In this document: piece by piece, positions 17,749 through 27,076 of the stretch | Layout: the number at the start of each line of letters is the position of its first letter | Position numbering within the stretch: the first letter of the stretch is position 1 | Assembly (NCBI RefSeq): GCF_011044495.1 | Contig: NZ_CP049143.1 | Span: 6,448,001 to 6,512,000, forward strand | Direction: 5' to 3' | DNA length: 64,000 nt | DNA from: Roseimicrobium sp. ORNL1 | Lineage (GTDB): Bacteria > Verrucomicrobiota > Verrucomicrobiia > Verrucomicrobiales > Verrucomicrobiaceae | Made by a program: the position numbers and the translations under genes | The notes under the pieces: model-generated | The model's input: the letters and a program-made list of their open reading frames with translations, nothing else | Told to the model about the DNA's origin: nothing | Database searches by the model: none

Positions 17749-17859
17749 GTTTGTGGGTTGTGTTCTGGTTTGGAGTGAGGGGCGGTGCGAAACGCCCCAC
17801 AGTGTTCTCTTCGCGCCAGAGCGCGTTTTGGATTTGTCGATCCCGTGCCTAGCCTGACC

Positions 17860-19218
17860 TTAGATTACCTTGGTCACGCCGGGGATGGCGATGGGGTAGA
17901 AGCCGTCCTTGTCCGGAGCGGTGGGCGGCACGGTTTCCCAGGTGACCTTGTTCGGCATGAGCTGGATCTGCGAAGCGAGGGCATCCTTGTAGAGCACTTC
18001 CTTGCCGGAGTAGGTCGCATAGCGGCCGAGAAGGGCGGTCATGGTGCTGTCTGCCACACGATGGGCGTCATTCTTCGGCTTGCCGTTGAGAATCGCGTCC
18101 TGCAGCTCGTTGTGCTCGACCTGATACGGATCGGGGTCCTTGCGATCCGCGCCGGTCGGACGGTAGCGCCAGAGGGAGTTGCCCTTGTAGTCGACCGCGT
18201 AGCACTTGCCGCCGTTGTCGAGATACAGGATGCCCTTGGTGCCGGTGAGCTCTTCACGCACGGGGTTGATGCAACCCTTCTGGTGACGGCACTGGCTGTT
18301 GATGCGCACGCCGTTGGCGTAGGTGTACTCTACGTAGTGGTGGTCGTAGATTTCGCCGAACTCCTTGCCGGTGCGGACCTGACGGCCGCCCATGCCCTGG
18401 GCGCTCACCGGCGTGGAGCCGATGAACCAGTTGGCCACGTCGATGTTGTGGATGTGCTGCTCGTTGATGTGGTCACCGCAGAGCCAGTTGAAGTAGTACC
18501 AGTTGCGAAGCTGATACTGCAGCTCGGTCTGGCCGGCTTCACGCTCCTTCACCCACACGCCGGCGCTGTCCCAGTAGACCTGGCCGCCGACGATCTCGCC
18601 GATGATGTTGTTTTCCTTCACCTGCTTCAGCGCTTCGAGGTAGCAGTTCTGATAGCGGCGCTGGAGACCGGCGACGACCTTGAGACCCTTCTCATCGGCG
18701 ACCTTGGCCATTTCGAGCACCTTGCGCACGCCGGGAGCATCGACCGCGACGGGCTTCTCCATGAACACGTGCTTGCCCGCGTTGATGGCGGCTTCGAAGT
18801 GGTAGGGGCGGAATCCGGGAGGGGTGGCGAGGATGACAAGGTCGCACTCCTTGAGCACCTTCTCATAAGCATCGAGACCCACGAACTTGCGGTCTTCGAC
18901 CTGGAACTGGTCCTTGCTCTTCGCGGCGAGGTTCTTGTAGGCGCTCTCAAGGCGGTCTTCATGCGCGTCGGCCATGGCCCAGAGCTTGAAGTTGTAGTTG
19001 CCCGAGCTGAGGGCCTGGCCGGCAGCGCCGGATCCACGGCCGCCGCAGCCGATGAGGCCGATCTTCACCGTGTCACCACCGGTAGTGGCGGCTTGGGCGG
19101 AGGAACGGGCGCTGAGGGCAAGTCCGGCTCCGGCGGCAAGGCCGCCGCGCAGGAAGTCGCGACGCGAGGGTGATTTCGGCACGTAAAGGCCGGTATTGGA
19201 TGGTTCGTGAGTAGTCAT
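17860..19218 (-). CDS. Tat-exported Gfo/Idh/MocA-family oxidoreductase
   Basis: 452 aa from the ATG at 19218 (MTTHEPSNTG). The twin-arginine signal SRRDFLRGGLAAGAGLAL lies near residues 17-34, followed by the NAD(P)-binding GLIGCGGRGSG. The family hallmark FMEKPVAVDA (EKP) is present, with further conserved LAGLQRR-like and HNIDVANWF segments. It is expected to oxidise or reduce a sugar or cyclitol in the periplasm, possibly carrying its cofactor through Tat as a folded protein. It lies 76 bp downstream of the sugar epimerase gene on the same strand, so the pair probably processes one carbohydrate. Confidence 0.92.
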   Translation of the reverse strand: MTTHEPSNTGLYVPKSPSRRDFLRGGLAAGAGLALSARSSAQAATTGGDTVKIGLIGCGGRGSGAAGQALSSGNYNFKLWAMADAHEDRLESAYKNLAAKSKDQFQVEDRKFVGLDAYEKVLKECDLVILATPPGFRPYHFEAAINAGKHVFMEKPVAVDAPGVRKVLEMAKVADEKGLKVVAGLQRRYQNCYLEALKQVKENNIIGEIVGGQVYWDSAGVWVKEREAGQTELQYQLRNWYYFNWLCGDHINEQHIHNIDVANWFIGSTPVSAQGMGGRQVRTGKEFGEIYDHHYVEYTYANGVRINSQCRHQKGCINPVREELTGTKGILYLDNGGKCYAVDYKGNSLWRYRPTGADRKDPDPYQVEHNELQDAILNGKPKNDAHRVADSTMTALLGRYATYSGKEVLYKDALASQIQLMPNKVTWETVPPTAPDKDGFYPIAIPGVTKVI

Positions 19219-19294
19219 GTTTGGAATTAGCGAGGGGGCGGTAGCGATCAAATCAACCGCTCAATGACGTTGATTTGGACCCGGAAATTGCAGC

Positions 19295-20149
19295 CTATTC
19301 CGCCAGCGTGCTCTTGATGAGCGCATAACCTTCCGTGTAAACCTCTTCGGGAGAGGAGAAAAAGTCACGCCACACGCGGGTGGCGGCCGCCAGGTCCGGC
19401 AAGGCACCACCGAAGGCCTCGATGGTCAGCCAGCCGTCATAGCCGAGGGATTTCGCCTTGCGAATCGCCTCGCGGCAGGGGGCGTGGCCACGTCCGGGGG
19501 TGCCACGGTCGTTCTCGGAAATGTGGATGTGGTTGAGCTTGCCGGTGGAGTAGACGGTCGCGATGCAATCGATGGGCTTCTTCTCTTCGATGTTCGCGTG
19601 GAAGGTGTCGTACATCGTGCCGAAGTTCGGGTGGTCGACGCGGCGCACGTAGTTGGCGGCCTGCTCCATGGTATTCAGCAGGTGGGACTCGAAACGGTTG
19701 AGCGCTTCAATGGCGCACTTCACGCCAGCGGACTGGGCGATGGGAGAAATGGCGCGGTGCACTTCCGCAGCGTGGTCGAGTTCCGTCTCCGTGGGGAAGC
19801 GGCCGGTGAACTGGCCGAGCACCTGGTAGTACGGTCCGCAGAGGGTCTGCACGCCGGCCTGGTGGGCGCACTCGAGGACGCTCTTGAGATGGTCGATGGC
19901 GCCCTGGCGATTCTTGGCATCGGGCGAAATGGCGTTGTGCGCTTCATCGGGAAGCACGGTCACGGCGGTGCATTCGAGGCCGTTGTCCTTCAGCGCCTGG
20001 CCAATCTTCTTGAAGTGGGAGGGATCGCTGGAGTCGAAAATCGGGATCTCCACGCCGTCATAACCGACAGCCTTGAGTTTCGCGAGGAGAGGAAAGAGGT
20101 CCTCAGTTACGTGACCAGTCCAGAGGAGGAGGTTGAAGCCGATTTTCAT
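19295..20149 (-). CDS. Sugar phosphate isomerase/epimerase (AP-endonuclease-2 TIM barrel)
   Basis: A 284-aa xylose-isomerase-like TIM-barrel protein without a signal peptide. GYDGVEIPIFD and the metal-site segments AIEALNRFE, GTMYDTFHANIEE, HIHISENDRGTPG and WLTIEAFG match the hydroxypyruvate isomerase / D-tagatose-3-epimerase group. It probably epimerises or isomerises a keto-sugar in the cytoplasm. It is first in a likely operon with the Gfo/Idh/MocA oxidoreductase 76 bp downstream, and divergent from the LysM lipoprotein gene. The exact sugar cannot be read from sequence. Confidence 0.9.
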   Translation of the reverse strand: MKIGFNLLLWTGHVTEDLFPLLAKLKAVGYDGVEIPIFDSSDPSHFKKIGQALKDNGLECTAVTVLPDEAHNAISPDAKNRQGAIDHLKSVLECAHQAGVQTLCGPYYQVLGQFTGRFPTETELDHAAEVHRAISPIAQSAGVKCAIEALNRFESHLLNTMEQAANYVRRVDHPNFGTMYDTFHANIEEKKPIDCIATVYSTGKLNHIHISENDRGTPGRGHAPCREAIRKAKSLGYDGWLTIEAFGGALPDLAAATRVWRDFFSSPEEVYTEGYALIKSTLAE

Positions 20150-20298
20150 GAGGGAAGGATGCTAAGAAGTCCGCGAGCGGGGTGCAACCGTGCAGGTGGA
20201 GTATTTTTGACCCGAGGAAGGGACCAGAGAAAAGGATTGCATTGCTTAATCTTTCCAAAATAATAAGGGTGCCCATTCAACCCCTGTCTCTCCCCCTG

Positions 20299-20823
20299 AT
20301 GAATGTTCGCCCCTGCCTGTCTTTGTTGACTGCTGCCTTGCTCACCCTGAGCGGCACCTCGTGCACCACCTGGAAGAAACACTTCGGCAATGAATCCGAC
20401 GGAGGGTACAGCTCGGCCTCGGCGGACGGCAGCGGGTACAATCCCTACCCCGGCAGCTCCGGTACGCCGCAGTACCAGACGTACAACTCCACTCCGGCAC
20501 AGCAGCAGCAGCCTCAGTACCAGACCTACACGCCCTCTCCGCAGCAGCAGCAGAACTACGCGCCGCAGCCGGACTACACCCCCTCTCCTGACTACAGCGA
20601 GCCCGCATCTTCCACGCCCGCTCCCAAGAAGTCAGCGACTACCACCAAGAAGAAGAGCTCGGGTGGCGGCGGCGGCGGCAGTGGTGGCAGCTACACCGTG
20701 AAGCAGGGAGACACGCTCTATCGCATCGCCTTGAACAAGAAGACCACTGTCAGCAAGCTGAAGAGCAAGAACGGGCTGACGTCTGATGTGATCCATCCCG
20801 GGCAGGTGCTGAAGGTTCCGTGA
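20299..20823 (+). CDS. LysM-domain lipoprotein, proline/glutamine-rich
   Basis: 174 aa from the ATG at 20299 ([22 protein letters not shown]), a signal peptide ending in a lipobox-like GTSC. A low-complexity linker follows, rich in Tyr, Gln, Pro and Ser with QYQTY repeats, then a Lys-rich stretch and a glycine run. The C-terminal 45 residues ([17 protein letters not shown] ... [10 protein letters not shown]) are one complete LysM domain, which binds peptidoglycan. Likely a cell-wall-attached lipoprotein; no catalytic domain is present. The frame is open upstream to 20182, but that part lacks any leader. Confidence 0.88.
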   Translation: MNVRPCLSLLTAALLTLSGTSCTTWKKHFGNESDGGYSSASADGSGYNPYPGSSGTPQYQTYNSTPAQQQQPQYQTYTPSPQQQQNYAPQPDYTPSPDYSEPASSTPAPKKSATTTKKKSSGGGGGGSGGSYTVKQGDTLYRIALNKKTTVSKLKSKNGLTSDVIHPGQVLKVP

Positions 20824-20917
20824 GCGAGCACCTGCCTTTCGCGGTGATCGATGATGTCCAGTCCAAGCAGTTCCGCGGACTACGCCCTGCAAGGCGAACG
20901 CCCTCTCACCAAAGATG

Positions 20918-21057
20918 CGGTAGGGATGCGCTCCTGCGCGTCCCTCTTTAGGTGGGCGAAGGCGGGGTGGAACTGCGGCACGAAACGGCCTCGCTACGTG
21001 GAATTCCCCTCCGCCTCCGCCCGCTATCTACGGACGCGCAGGAGCGCATCCCTACCG
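20918..21057. repeat. Intergenic inverted-repeat doublet D
   Basis: The arms 20918-20943 and 21032-21057 are perfect 26-base reverse complements. Each arm folds as GGGATGCGC-TCCT-GCGCGTCCC, a hairpin with a TCCT loop. The spacer is about 90 bp with weak further complementarity. The gap 20824-21280 holds no gene apart from this and the terminator at 21230. Confidence 0.88.
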
Positions 21058-21229
21058 TCCCTTTTGTGGAGGGCGTTGAGATGCAGGGCCAATGGTGCCT
21101 CAGGGGCTCGATAGTGTGTTCGTCTCGACGATGAACTCGCAGGCTATTGTCCTCCGGTACAAATTAAATCCTCAGGTCATGCTTATGGGCACTCCTGCCC
21201 CGCAATGGCGTTACCCGCGGAAAAAAATA

Positions 21230-21258
21230 AGGCCGCGATCCACTCGGGACCGCGGCCT
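21230..21258 (-). terminator. Rho-independent terminator of the D,D-carboxypeptidase gene
   Basis: AGGCCGCGATCC pairs with GGACCGCGGCCT (one mismatch). On the minus strand it is followed by TTATTTTTTT. It lies 22 bp beyond the stop of the leftward carboxypeptidase gene: a textbook intrinsic terminator. Confidence 0.9.
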
Positions 21259-21280
21259 CTCAAAAGTTCCGTCGGCAATG

Positions 21281-22297
21281 CTACTTGCTCAAACCCCAGC
21301 GCATCATCGCGATGCCGTCATTCCAGATGTACTTGGTCCGGGTGCCGAGCTGCACGAGCAGCACATCCCTGCGCCAGTTGTGCGCGGAAGAGACGAGGCA
21401 GCGGCCCGCGGCCACGGTATAGCCGGTCTTCATGCCATCGCACTCGGCCATGCGTCCGAGGATTTCATTCGTGTTCTCCAGGGTGATGGTGCGGCCACTC
21501 GCAAAGCGGAAGGTGTAGTACTTGCGCCGCACGATGTCGCGGATGATCGGATTGTTATGGGCTGCCATGCCGATGCGGGCCATGTCCCGGGCGCTGGAGT
21601 ACTGGCCTCCGGCTGTAAGCCCATGGGGGTTGCAAAAGGATGATTGCGTGGCTCCGGCTGCGCGGGCGCGGGCATTCATCTTCGAGCAAAACGCACTGAT
21701 GCTGCCGGCATTGTCTCGCGCGAGGACATTGGCCACGTCATTGGAACTCTTGACCAGGAACGCATAGAGCAGCTCGCGGCGGGTGTACACTTCGCCCGGC
21801 TTCACCCCCAGCTTCGAGGGCTCCACCTGCACGTCGCTGGCCGCGATACGCACGGTCTTGTCGAGGTCGCCCGCTTCCGCAACGATCAATCCAGTCAACA
21901 GCTTCTGGGTGCTGGCGACGCCGCGCACGGTATCCGCATTACGTGCAGCGAGGACCGAGCCATTCCTCGCATCCACGAGGATGTAGGAGCTGGCCATGAT
22001 GTTCGGGGCATTCTGGCCGACATTGGACGGACTGCTAAATGGCGCGACCGGCTGTGGCAACGGCGCGGAGGCATACGGCGAACTCTGATCCCCGGCGGGC
22101 ACGGCATAGGACGCATATTGATAGCTCGGCGCACCGGGATAGCTCATCCGCTGGGAGCTATCGCCCATGCCGCCGGGATAGTACCCCGTCGGTGCGGCGC
22201 GCGGCGGCTGGGGTGGTGGGGTGGACGACGCGCAGCTGGCGAGGCTGAACGCTGCGAGCAATAGGGCTAAGGGGGCGGCCAGGGCTTTGCGATCCAT
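21281..22297 (-). CDS. D-alanyl-D-alanine carboxypeptidase (S11 family) lipoprotein
   Basis: A 338-aa serine peptidase of the PBP5/6 type that trims peptidoglycan stem peptides in the periplasm. The N-terminus has a signal peptide with lipobox LASC. A Pro/Tyr/Ser-rich linker follows to about residue 95. The three active-site motifs are present: STQK (SxxK), SSN (SxN, in KSSNDVANVL) and KTG (MKTGYTVAAG). The PBP5-type C-terminal anchor helix is missing, consistent with lipid anchoring. A good terminator follows. It is divergent from the PpiC-like gene. Confidence 0.92.
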   Translation of the reverse strand: MDRKALAAPLALLLAAFSLASCASSTPPPQPPRAAPTGYYPGGMGDSSQRMSYPGAPSYQYASYAVPAGDQSSPYASAPLPQPVAPFSSPSNVGQNAPNIMASSYILVDARNGSVLAARNADTVRGVASTQKLLTGLIVAEAGDLDKTVRIAASDVQVEPSKLGVKPGEVYTRRELLYAFLVKSSNDVANVLARDNAGSISAFCSKMNARARAAGATQSSFCNPHGLTAGGQYSSARDMARIGMAAHNNPIIRDIVRRKYYTFRFASGRTITLENTNEILGRMAECDGMKTGYTVAAGRCLVSSAHNWRRDVLLVQLGTRTKYIWNDGIAMMRWGLSK

Positions 22298-22380
22298 CGG
22301 GACAGATCTTCAACCAAAATGGGGGATCCGCAATATGAAGTTCCCATTGCGCGGCCGTTTCCGTAAGCCTTTACTAAGCC

Positions 22381-23268
22381 ATGGCTCTGATTGTTAACGG
22401 CGAAGAAATCGAGGACGAAATCATCGAGAATGAGTTTCGCACCATCAAGGGGCACTACGAGCGCACCCTGCAGGTGGCGTGTTGCGAACGCGATCCGGAA
22501 TTTCGCGCCCTGGCCAAGGATAACCTGGCCTCCCGCATGATCATCCAGCAGGAGGCGGTGAAGCGTTTTCCCGAGGTTACTGATGAGGATGTGCAGAACC
22601 GCCTGGCCAAACTCATTGAGGAATCCGGCAGCGAGGAACAGTTCCTCATGCGCATCGGCATGCCGGTGAAGGATGAAAGCTTGCTGCACGCCCAGGTCTC
22701 CAATGGAGTGCGCATGGACAAGATGATGACGGCCGTGTACGCTCCGGAGCCGTCGCCAACCGATGACGAGATGCGCGCGTGGTATGAGAAGAACGTTCAG
22801 TACTTCCTCACCGACGAGGAGGTGAAGGCCTCCCACATCACCCTGAGCCTCGCCGGCGCGAAAAGCCGCGCTGAGATCTTTGCGTTGATGCGTGAGCTGC
22901 GCGGCAAGGCGCAGAACGGCGCCGACTTCGACGCCCTCGCCTCCGAGCACAACAGCAACAAGGAAACACCGCCGGACCTTGGCTGGTTCAAGCGCGGCGA
23001 GTTCATGGAGGAGTTTGAATGCATCGCCTTCTCCATGAGTGAGGGCGAAATCAGCCCCGTGTTCACGACCCAGCTTGGTTTTCACATCTGCAAGCTCACC
23101 GGTCGCAAGCCCGCCGTGCCGAAGCCCTTCGAGGACGTGAAGGAAGAAGTCCGCCACCGCATGCTCGAGCACCATCGCGACGAGAAGTTCAACGTGTTCG
23201 TGGATGAGTTGAAAAAGAGCGCGAAGATCGAGGACCTGGATCCCGACGAGGAGATCGGGGGGCATTGA
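22381..23268 (+). CDS. Cytoplasmic PpiC/parvulin-type peptidyl-prolyl isomerase
   Basis: A 295-aa protein. The N-terminal half is helical and SurA-like (LASRMIIQQEAVKRFPEVTDEDV). Residues about 150-245 form a parvulin domain: VKASHITLSL, GADFDALASEHN, GDLGWF-like PDLGWFKRGEF, FSMSEGEISPVFTTQLGFHI. No signal peptide is seen, unlike SurA or PrsA, so it may act on cytoplasmic clients; alternatively it is an export chaperone with an unusual start. The acidic C-terminus (EDLDPDEEIG) is short. A single gene, followed by a hairpin at about 23310-23349 before the convergent DUF1573 gene. Confidence 0.87.
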   Translation: MALIVNGEEIEDEIIENEFRTIKGHYERTLQVACCERDPEFRALAKDNLASRMIIQQEAVKRFPEVTDEDVQNRLAKLIEESGSEEQFLMRIGMPVKDESLLHAQVSNGVRMDKMMTAVYAPEPSPTDDEMRAWYEKNVQYFLTDEEVKASHITLSLAGAKSRAEIFALMRELRGKAQNGADFDALASEHNSNKETPPDLGWFKRGEFMEEFECIAFSMSEGEISPVFTTQLGFHICKLTGRKPAVPKPFEDVKEEVRHRMLEHHRDEKFNVFVDELKKSAKIEDLDPDEEIGGH

Positions 23269-23417
23269 CGATCGGCCCCTGAAGGGAGCGCAAAGATTAC
23301 CTTTAGTGGGATGTTCATTGAATCATCCTGCTGGTGTTCAATGATAACATCTCATTGCCGTCCGCACGGGCACCCATTCTTGAGAGTTACCACAACACGA
23401 TCCATCTGCTGCGCCAA

Positions 23418-24410
23418 CTATCTAGGCAGAGCGTTGTTACCTTCTGGAATCGCGAGGTATACCGGAACTATTAGAGATGACGCACGGGAGGTCATGCCCG
23501 TGACCGATATAAATCCGTACTCGTACACTTTGGCATTTGCCAAGGAGACGGGTGTGACAACGATCTTATCACCTTCAATCTTGGGCTCCATCACAACCTG
23601 CGCGGTCGGCGATTTCCAACTTACAGAACAGTCCTTCAAAGCGCCGGAAGGGTGCACTGCAATCGAGACGGCTTTGCCAGTTTCCATCGACGTGATGACA
23701 AGCACCCCCGGCTTGGCCTTTACATCGTCCCGCAACCGCCCGCCAATGGTGTAAGGCTTCTCAATCCATCTGTCGTTCAGCTTGACTCTGCACGCCAGAT
23801 TGAAGTCAATTTCCCCGGAAGGCAGCTTGTCTGGCTGTACTTTGACAGTGAATGAACCCTCCGCTCCGGACCACGTTGGCCGCACGATCTCCAAAAAATC
23901 CACAGGTGAGGAAATTTCCACGCCTTGCAGGTCACCGGCATTTCGGTCCACACTGAAGCGCACGTCGAAGCTTGTCTGCTGTTCTCTCAATTGAGCAGCC
24001 GTTAAGATCATGCGATCGGGAGTGAAGGACAGCAACCGCCGGGTTTCATAGTTGATGTCAACCAACGCCACCTTGCGGCTGCGCTCGTTGATCTTGAATG
24101 CAATCTGCTGCTTGTGCGGGCCCGGTTTCCAATCCGACCGCAACGCACCCGAGATGGATTGTCGCGCTCCCGCCTCGAGATCAAATGCCTTGTGCGCGGT
24201 TACTACGCAGCTGCAGCTGGTTGAGGAATCGCTGATCTGCAAGGTTCCAGTCCCTGTATTCGCAATATCAAACAGGAAAGGAATATTGACATTCGGTTCC
24301 ACGATTCCGAGATCGATAACCGCGGGCGCGACAAACGTGGCAGATGAGCCTTCCTTGCAGGAAGTCGTGAAGGTGAGCGCCAAAAGCGCAAGAGCAAAAC
24401 GGTGAATCAT
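23418..24410 (-). CDS. DUF1573-type exported protein, last gene of a four-gene operon
   Basis: A 330-aa protein with a signal peptide (MIHRFALALLALTFTTSC), possibly lipidated. Residues about 25-110 match the DUF1573 Ig-like domain (IDLGIVEPN, FLFDIANTGTGTLQI, and the Cys-containing STSCSC). The remainder is beta-rich without recognised motifs. DUF1573 domains are common in exported proteins of Bacteroidetes and PVC bacteria; their role is unknown, probably structural. It begins 20 bp after the stop of the preceding secreted gene. Confidence 0.8.
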   Translation of the reverse strand: MIHRFALALLALTFTTSCKEGSSATFVAPAVIDLGIVEPNVNIPFLFDIANTGTGTLQISDSSTSCSCVVTAHKAFDLEAGARQSISGALRSDWKPGPHKQQIAFKINERSRKVALVDINYETRRLLSFTPDRMILTAAQLREQQTSFDVRFSVDRNAGDLQGVEISSPVDFLEIVRPTWSGAEGSFTVKVQPDKLPSGEIDFNLACRVKLNDRWIEKPYTIGGRLRDDVKAKPGVLVITSMETGKAVSIAVHPSGALKDCSVSWKSPTAQVVMEPKIEGDKIVVTPVSLANAKVYEYGFISVTGMTSRASSLIVPVYLAIPEGNNALPR

Positions 24411-24430
24411 GAAGCCTGATTTGCTTACGC

Positions 24431-25345
24431 CTATCTTTTGATCTCGACTCCGAGATCCCGGTCCACCAGCCGTTTGGCTGCCGCACGAGGAATGGAAAAC
24501 TCCTCAGGTGGTGGCTTCACCGACAGAATCTGGAAACTGGACTCGTCCAGCTTTACTTTCCAATACATTCCCGAATCAGGCACACGACCCTGCCCAGGTG
24601 TCTCCACTAGTACTGATGGAATGCGCAAACGGCCTCCGGGTCCCTGCGCTTCCAGGTATTTCTCAATTCTGAACTCCATGATTGTACGTCCCGAACTCTT
24701 GTCCAGAGTACTCACGGACGTTGGGTACATACTCCCCGTAGGAATTGTCATGGTAGTGACAAGGTCATTCACACCCTCCTTGGTGAGTGTGATCTGGCCA
24801 CCGTCAACCTTGACGACAGCACCCTTGGTACACTCCATCCAGAATTTGGTGCTGGTGATATTCGGCAAGGCGAATAACCGGTAGTCACTTTCTGAGAACA
24901 GTGACCGGAAAGGAGCAAAGAGAGGGTTTTCACCAAATGCTGCAGCAGTGGCAAGGTGCAGCTTGGTCAAATCGGAGCCCACATAGACTGTGTCTGCCTC
25001 AGTCATGTGTCGGTAATAGCTCATCCCATCGTAGCAGATATGCTCGACAAGTTTGCCTGAAGAGGGTTCCTGCTGTTTGTAGCTAAAAGCTCCATCGAAA
25101 TGCGTGAATTCTGTCCGCCGAGATAATTTCTGAACGGCAGCACCTGGAGTGTGGACTTCAATATCGGTGTTATATGTGAACTTGCAGTTCGGCAACTTTG
25201 CAAAGCCATCCGCCAAGCCTCCGAGAAACACCCCGGGAGCATTCATCAGTTCCGGGACGGGCCCAGGCTCCACAGGAGCCTGAGCCATTCCACGAACCAC
25301 ACCTAAAAACACGGACACTAGAGACGCGCAAACAAGAACACGCAT
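24431..25345 (-). CDS. Exported protein of unknown function
   Basis: A 304-aa protein with a Sec signal (MRVLVCASLVSVFLGVVRGMAQA). The mature chain is beta-rich, with alternating strands (FTHFDGAFSYKQQ, EHICYDGMSYYRH, VVKVDGGQITLTKEG). The pattern recalls LolA/outer-membrane lipoprotein-sorting-like folds, but this is a visual impression and the family is not recognised. It lies 17 bp downstream of a small Cys-rich secreted gene and 20 bp upstream of the DUF1573 gene, so an operon is very likely. Confidence 0.75.
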   Translation of the reverse strand: MRVLVCASLVSVFLGVVRGMAQAPVEPGPVPELMNAPGVFLGGLADGFAKLPNCKFTYNTDIEVHTPGAAVQKLSRRTEFTHFDGAFSYKQQEPSSGKLVEHICYDGMSYYRHMTEADTVYVGSDLTKLHLATAAAFGENPLFAPFRSLFSESDYRLFALPNITSTKFWMECTKGAVVKVDGGQITLTKEGVNDLVTTMTIPTGSMYPTSVSTLDKSSGRTIMEFRIEKYLEAQGPGGRLRIPSVLVETPGQGRVPDSGMYWKVKLDESSFQILSVKPPPEEFSIPRAAAKRLVDRDLGVEIKR

Positions 25346-25362
25346 GAGGATGTAGTCCTGGT

Positions 25363-25707
25363 TTACTGACTGCCGCTCGGAGGGTTGCAGGCCTGCACAT
25401 GATCATTGCCGATTTTGCCGGTTACCGTGGTACACCCCCCATTACCGGTAACTAAGTCGGCACACCTGTCGCCTATCGAACTGGCATCCTTGGTGAGTTG
25501 GGGCGCCGTCGTGGTTCGGTTGGGCTCTCCGATATTGTCATGCTTAAAGTAGGAGCCATTGCCGAAAGGATCCCGGCAGGGCACGATGCAGACCACTGAA
25601 TCACGATAAGTATCACACGTTGGCGTTTGTGCTGTCAGCAGGAAGACTCCAGAGACCGTCAGACTAGCGGTGACGAAGGCAGCGAGGAGGATGGTTCGAC
25701 TTCTCAT
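25363..25707 (-). CDS. Small cysteine-rich exported protein
   Basis: A 114-aa protein with a signal peptide (MRSRTILLAAFVTASLTVSG). The mature part, about 90 residues, has seven cysteines (CDTY, VCIVPC, RCADL, GGCTT, QACNPP) and is rich in Gly, Asn and Thr, which suggests disulphide stabilisation outside the cytoplasm. No family was recognised. It sits 58 bp downstream of the RHS-like gene and 17 bp upstream of the next exported protein. Confidence 0.7.
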   Translation of the reverse strand: MRSRTILLAAFVTASLTVSGVFLLTAQTPTCDTYRDSVVCIVPCRDPFGNGSYFKHDNIGEPNRTTTAPQLTKDASSIGDRCADLVTGNGGCTTVTGKIGNDHVQACNPPSGSQ

Positions 25708-25765
25708 AATGAGGTTACCGGGTGATGTTATTTCTTTTTTGGTGTTTGCTGAAGGATAGATGGGA

Positions 25766-27076
25766 TCAATATGAACGGATCAGTTTTCCCTTGTGGTAGA
25801 CGCGGTAGACACCGTCTTCGAGGACACGAGTCCATTCCCCCGCTTCATCCTTATTCAACAGACCATCGGAGCCAAACCTGGCTCGATACGTTTCCAGCGT
25901 GTTTCCTGCGGGGTCTGTTTCAGTCTGCTTGCGTAGCATGAGGGCCGAACCATCCGGCCGCAGACCATAAAAGTCCTTCCTGATGCGTCCGTCGGGCTCA
26001 AAAGTGAAAATTGTTCCACTTTGATTCGCCCGCGCCTTTTGCACCACGGTACGTTTGCCATCTTCGATTTGAACCACCTGTGGACTGGTAGCGCCTTGCG
26101 GAAAGGTGGTTTCTATCTGTGCTTTATCCACCGACAGGATGTTGCCGGTTTTGTCATTCCAGGAAAAATACCGATTATACAGGGCACCTCCCTCCGGGCA
26201 CTTCCATTCCATCGAGACTTGTCCGCTGTCCGATTTGTTATTGGTGACTGTAACGACGCGATTGCCTGGTAAAATGATTTCTTCCAAGACATTGGGGAAG
26301 CTTTCATTGAACACCTTGGCCGCAACCCTACTGTTCTCCGGAATCTTGGTGTAGCGCAGGGCAACGCGCTTATCCTGCTCTGAAGGCGTGAGAGTAAGAT
26401 GGTGCACCAACCCCTCACGTGACTGCCCAATGGCCAACACTGTTGATCCTGCGCCATTGACGATCTTTTCCAGGAGACCGGAACGTCCGTAGATCCAGTG
26501 CAACTCGAATTCCCCCTTGCGCTCCATCGAACGAATTCGCCCCTCTTCATACTTGAGTTTGTCTTCGCCGGAAGTCAGTTCAATATGGCTGCCATTAACT
26601 TTAGCCTGCCACTTCCCATTGGGGCTGTGATATGCATCAGCTTTTGCATCACGGGCCAGGCTTGCATATTCCCCGTCTGGCATCAGGACGAGACACGTTT
26701 CCTCTGACTCTTGTACGGCACACGCATCGAGAATTGGCAACTGCCAGCCATAGGGCAATGCACCGGCCATGGATAAACTAGGAATGTACCGAATCGCAAC
26801 AGGCAAGCTCCGGCCAGGCAGGGAAATGCTCGCAAGAGGAAGACTGATATCCACGCGACCGCAGCTGTCGTACCCGCATGACGGCACCATAACTTCAGTG
26901 CGATCCGGGAGCCTCACTTGCTGCGCCCATGCGGAGGCGGCAGCAAAGAGATAAGCAGCCACGATGCATGTCAGATGAGCTGCCAAGACCCTGCATTCTG
27001 AATAAGAACACAGGATCTTGCACCTAAGAAAAGCGGCGCCTGCAGGCTGTTTATTGTCATTGGCAAGGCGCTCCAT
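25766..27076 (-). CDS. RHS/YD-like exported beta-repeat protein, first gene of the operon
   Basis: 436 aa from the ATG at 27076 (MERLANDNKQ). A long N-region precedes a hydrophobic signal (IVAAYLFAAASAWAQ). The rest is built of YD-like strands as in RHS proteins: LPYGWQLPIL, FELHWIYGRSGLLEKI, YFSWNDKTGNILSV, FTFEPDGRIRKDFYGL, YRARFGSDGLLNKD and a terminal VYRVYHKGKLIRSY. It lacks the RHS core DxxGR repeats and the toxin-releasing C-terminus, so it is a short RHS-like shell rather than a polymorphic toxin. Three exported-protein genes follow closely on the same strand. Confidence 0.7.
   Translation of the reverse strand: MERLANDNKQPAGAAFLRCKILCSYSECRVLAAHLTCIVAAYLFAAASAWAQQVRLPDRTEVMVPSCGYDSCGRVDISLPLASISLPGRSLPVAIRYIPSLSMAGALPYGWQLPILDACAVQESEETCLVLMPDGEYASLARDAKADAYHSPNGKWQAKVNGSHIELTSGEDKLKYEEGRIRSMERKGEFELHWIYGRSGLLEKIVNGAGSTVLAIGQSREGLVHHLTLTPSEQDKRVALRYTKIPENSRVAAKVFNESFPNVLEEIILPGNRVVTVTNNKSDSGQVSMEWKCPEGGALYNRYFSWNDKTGNILSVDKAQIETTFPQGATSPQVVQIEDGKRTVVQKARANQSGTIFTFEPDGRIRKDFYGLRPDGSALMLRKQTETDPAGNTLETYRARFGSDGLLNKDEAGEWTRVLEDGVYRVYHKGKLIRSY

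Noticed and set aside
25766-27076. RHS polymorphic toxin
   Set aside because: The protein is too short, lacks the RHS core repeat and the PxxxxDPxGL-type boundary, and has no toxin-like C-terminus or adjacent immunity gene.
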